The notes beneath the pieces were generated by a model, which was not told the origin of the DNA, made no database searches, and saw only the letters and a program-made list of their open reading frames with translations. A stretch of 64,000 nt of DNA, from positions 1 through 64,000 of the forward strand of contig CAZFGW010000009.1 in NCBI GenBank assembly GCA_964518575.1, in the 5' to 3' direction. The stretch is from MGBC163016 sp964518575. GTDB lineage: Bacteria > Actinomycetota > Coriobacteriia > Coriobacteriales > Eggerthellaceae. How positions within the stretch are numbered: position 1 is the first letter of the stretch; every line of letters begins with the position of its first letter. Positions 61,213 to 64,000 of this stretch are shown piece by piece. Both the position numbers and the translations under genes were made by a program.

Positions 61213-63189
61213 CTATCTTTCATCTTCGTGCTCTATTGTATCCTCATGCGCGAATTGAGCGTTGTACAATTCGGCATAGTACCCGCCGCGGGAAAGCAAT
61301 TCCTCATGCTTGCCCATCTCACGCACACCGCCTTTATCGAGCACGATAATGAGATCGGCGTTTTTGATAGTTGAGAGTCGGTGCGCGATCACGAACGATG
61401 TCTTGCCCTTCATAAGATTGTCCATGGCAATCTGTATCCTGATCTCCGTGCGCGTATCGACCGAGCTCGTTGCCTCATCAAGGATGAGCATCTCGCGCTG
61501 GGCAATGAGCGCGCGGGCTATGGTGATGAGCTGACGTTGTCCGACGCTTATATTGCTCGCGTCTTCGCTGATAACGAAATCGTATTCGCCCGGCAATGTG
61601 GTGATGAAATGGTGGACACACGCCTCCCGCGCCGCCTCTTCGACCTCCTCATCGCTCGCTTCGAGGCGTCCATAGCGTATATTGTCCCTGATGGTTCCCT
61701 TGAAAAGCCACGTATCCTGAAGGACTATTGCGAAAAGCGCACGTTCTTGGTCGCGCTCGATCGTATTGATGTCTGTGCCTCCGATGCAAATCTTGCCAGC
61801 ATCGACGTCGTAGAAACGCATCAGCAGCTTAACGATGGTTGTCTTTCCCGCGCCCGTCGGTCCCACAATGGCTACGGTATCGCCGCAACTGGTCTCAACC
61901 GTGAAGTCCTTGATGATGGGCTTGTCCTTTTCATATCCGAACCACACATGGTCGAACGTTACACTGCAAGGCTTCCCTTCGATATCATGCTCGACGGTCT
62001 GTGCAGGCTCCTCTTCTTGAGCAAGGAAATCGAAGATACGCTCGGCTGCGGCTGCCATCTGCTGCAGCACATTGGAGACCTGCGCAAGCTGCGTGATCGG
62101 TTGCGTGAAATTCTTCACATACTGGATGAACGCCTGGATATCGCCCACCGTGATGACGCGCTGAACCGCGAGCACCGAGCCGCTTACCGCAACAGCCACG
62201 TATCCAACATTGCCGATGAAGCTCATGACAGGCATCATGCACGATGACATGAACTGCGCTTTCCATCCACAGGTATAGAGCGCATCGTTGGCTTGTTTGT
62301 AGCGCGAAACCGTTTCGTCCTCTTTCCCAAACGCCTTCACAACCACATGCCCCGAGAACGTCTCTTCCGCTTGGGAATTGACTTTGCCGAGCAACTCTTG
62401 CTGAGCGTAGAAGTACTTCTGCGAGCGCTTCACCACAAACATCGTGACCAATGCGGATATGGGCGCCATAACCAGCGTGATCAGAGCCATGATCCAGTTG
62501 ATGGAGAACATCATGATGGTAACGCCGATGATCGTGACCGTGGAGGTAACCAACTGCGTGAGTCCCTGGTTCAGACTCTGCCCCAGCGTGTCGACATCAT
62601 TGGTGATGCGTGAAAGCGTGTCACCAGCCAGGCTTTTCTCGAAATATCCGTAGGGCATGCGACCGATCTTTTCGATGATGGCGCGGCGCAGACGATAACA
62701 CGTCTTTTGGGAGATGTCCGCCATGAACCATCCCTGAATCCACATGCATAAGGTAGATGCCGCATAGAGGATGATCGTGATGATAAGCACGCGACTGATC
62801 GCGTCAAATGCGATCTGACCGCTCCCGTCGATCTTCGCGATAACCCCTTCAAACAGCAATGTTGTTGCCTCGGACATCACTTTCGGACCGACAATATTGA
62901 ACACACACCCGCCGATTGCGAATATGAATACGGCGATGAGCTGCAGCTTGAATGCGCCGAGGTAGGCAATCATTTTCTTCATCGTGGCGCCGAAATCACG
63001 CGGCTTCTCGACGGCGCCCATGCCGCCATGACCCATGCCATGTCCATGCTTGCGGCGCGCACCGCCCTTCACCTGAGCGGTGGCGAATTCGTCGATCACC
63101 TCTGCCGCACGTTCGCGGCGAATGCGGGCGCGTTCCTCAGGTGGGAGTATATCGAAGTCAGCTGGATAGATTTCGCTCTCATTTCGCAT
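61213..63189 (-). CDS. ABC exporter half-transporter, catalytic-site partner
   Basis: 658 residues: a cytoplasmic N-terminus with a His/Gly-rich stretch (KHGHGMGHGGMG, near residue 50), six membrane helices, then an ATPase domain with Walker A IVGPTGAGKTTIV, Walker B MLILDEATSSVD (catalytic Glu present) and H-switch VIAHRLST. The signature is ISVGQRQL rather than LSGGQ. It thus supplies the working Walker motifs while its signature is degenerate, as expected in a heterodimer with the upstream gene. ATG 63189 follows GGGAGGTGA and overlaps the partner's end by 11 bases. Substrate (drug, lipid or peptide) unknown. Confidence 0.9.
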   Translation of the reverse strand: MRNESEIYPADFDILPPEERARIRRERAAEVIDEFATAQVKGGARRKHGHGMGHGGMGAVEKPRDFGATMKKMIAYLGAFKLQLIAVFIFAIGGCVFNIVGPKVMSEATTLLFEGVIAKIDGSGQIAFDAISRVLIITIILYAASTLCMWIQGWFMADISQKTCYRLRRAIIEKIGRMPYGYFEKSLAGDTLSRITNDVDTLGQSLNQGLTQLVTSTVTIIGVTIMMFSINWIMALITLVMAPISALVTMFVVKRSQKYFYAQQELLGKVNSQAEETFSGHVVVKAFGKEDETVSRYKQANDALYTCGWKAQFMSSCMMPVMSFIGNVGYVAVAVSGSVLAVQRVITVGDIQAFIQYVKNFTQPITQLAQVSNVLQQMAAAAERIFDFLAQEEEPAQTVEHDIEGKPCSVTFDHVWFGYEKDKPIIKDFTVETSCGDTVAIVGPTGAGKTTIVKLLMRFYDVDAGKICIGGTDINTIERDQERALFAIVLQDTWLFKGTIRDNIRYGRLEASDEEVEEAAREACVHHFITTLPGEYDFVISEDASNISVGQRQLITIARALIAQREMLILDEATSSVDTRTEIRIQIAMDNLMKGKTSFVIAHRLSTIKNADLIIVLDKGGVREMGKHEELLSRGGYYAELYNAQFAHEDTIEHEDER

Positions 63190-64000
63190 CGCGCTCACCT
63201 CCCAACCCAAGCTCTTCCCTGCTCAGCTGGGAAAGGGCGATCTGTCGATACGCTTCGCACGAAGCGAGAAGTTCATCGTGGCTGCCCATTCCGACAAGCC
63301 GCCCCTCATCAAGCACAACGATCTTATCGGCATCCATGATGGTCGCAACTCTTTGCGCAACGATGACCTTCGTTGCCGCAGCAAGCTTGCTTGTCAATTC
63401 ATGCCGGAGCGCTGCATCGGTCTTGTAATCAAGCGCCGAGAAGGAGTCGTCGAAGATATAGGCGCGCGCATCCGTGGCGATTGCACGGGCGATCGCGAGG
63501 CGCTGGCGCTGACCGCCGGATACATTTATGCCGCCTTGGGAGATGGGAGAAGCGCTGAGTGCAGGAAGTCCCGCAACGAACGGCTCCGCCTGCGCGATTG
63601 CAAGCGCCTCGTTAACCGTCGATTCCTTCATGCCCTCATCGCTGTAAGCGATATTCGAGTCGATCGTACCGGCAAACAAAAACGCTTTCTGCGGGACATA
63701 GCCGATCTGCTCACGTAGATTCTTCTGGTCAAGATCACGGATATCGACATCATCGATGAGCACCGATCCCTCGCACACGTCGTAGAACCGCTCAATGAGC
63801 TTCGCGATCGTTGATTTGCCCGAACCCGTCGATCCGATGATCGCAAGCGTTGTGCCCGGCTCTGCCGTGAAGCTGATGTTTTTGAGAACGCATTCGCTGT
63901 TTTCGTCATATTTGAAGCTGACATCTTTGAATTCGATGCGGGCACCGCGCTCGGTTGCAGAAAGGGCGCATGCATCTTCTTTGTCCAAAACCGAAGGAGC
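63179..64000 (-). CDS. ABC exporter half-transporter, degenerate-site partner (N-terminus beyond window)
   Basis: The frame is open to base 64000; only the last 273 residues, the ATPase domain and the segment before it, are visible. Walker A IIGSTGSGKSTIA, signature VSGGQRQRLA (canonical), Walker B YIFDDSFSALD with Asp in place of the catalytic Glu, and VAQRVAT with Gln in place of the switch His. This is the non-hydrolysing half of a heterodimeric exporter such as TM287/288. It overlaps the partner gene by 11 bases. The membrane domain should lie just past the window edge. Confidence 0.9.
   Translation of the reverse strand, partial: APSVLDKEDACALSATERGARIEFKDVSFKYDENSECVLKNISFTAEPGTTLAIIGSTGSGKSTIAKLIERFYDVCEGSVLIDDVDIRDLDQKNLREQIGYVPQKAFLFAGTIDSNIAYSDEGMKESTVNEALAIAQAEPFVAGLPALSASPISQGGINVSGGQRQRLAIARAIATDARAYIFDDSFSALDYKTDAALRHELTSKLAAATKVIVAQRVATIMDADKIVVLDEGRLVGMGSHDELLASCEAYRQIALSQLSREELGLGGERDAK

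Overview
The window looks like chromosomal DNA of an anaerobic or microaerophilic actinobacterium, most likely class Coriobacteriia (Eggerthellaceae-like). This is inference: the actinobacterial/firmicute uvrC-rapZ-yvcK-whiA-gap block, a Tat-exported membrane-bound [NiFe] hydrogenase, pyruvate phosphate dikinase with its regulatory protein, NADP-type glutamate dehydrogenase, frequent TTG and GTG starts backed by good Shine-Dalgarno sequences, and base composition slightly above 50 % GC by eye (not computed). No species can be named from the sequence alone. I saw no tRNA or rRNA gene, CRISPR array, prophage or insertion sequence, and no gene-free stretch reaches 300 bases.

Layout. 1-12560 (minus): a close-packed run read addB, addA, uvrC, rapZ, yvcK, whiA, gap (gap is cut by the window edge), joining double-strand-break and nucleotide-excision repair to carbon-flow and envelope regulators. 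12712-15804 (plus): a small unknown protein, an enlarged FabH and a DEAD-box helicase, closed by a hairpin shared with convergent gdhA. 15908-21141 (minus): gdhA, a membrane-anchored protein with a probable leaderless promoter, and uvrA, whose promoter overlaps a LexA-box-like sequence. 21356-28177 (minus): rplS, rnhB, yraN, comM, dprA, trmFO and a Xer recombinase. 28381-30601 (minus): mtnA-azlC-azlD with overlapping ends. 30681-39719 (minus): lepB, glyQ, glyS, PPDK regulatory protein, a polytopic GT-C-like protein, then ppdK behind a hairpin. 39806-41630 (minus): rpsP-khpA-rimM-trmD from one strong promoter.

41771-45799: a radical SAM enzyme (minus) diverges from an ATP-grasp-like ligase followed by a Lit-type membrane protein (plus). 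45796-50940 (minus): mfd and gltX, with nth diverging at 51063. 51765-56691 (minus): hydrogenase operon hyaA-hyaB-hyaC, a strong hairpin, an unknown membrane protein and the maturation protease hyaD. 56970-57821 (plus): pheA with a clear promoter and a palindrome near the predicted transcript start. 57829-57935: imperfect direct repeats. 57936-64000 (minus): mntP, an AAA+-like protein with no usable P-loop, a HAD-IB phosphatase and an asymmetric pair of ABC exporter subunits, the first cut by the window edge.

Most of the window is housekeeping. It is rich in DNA maintenance (addAB, uvrC, uvrA, mfd, nth, rnhB, dprA, comM, xer). The least explained parts are the AAA+-like pseudo-ATPase, the radical SAM/ATP-grasp/Lit neighbourhood, the 141-residue hydrogenase-operon membrane protein, the small protein coupled to the enlarged FabH, and several palindromes at promoters.
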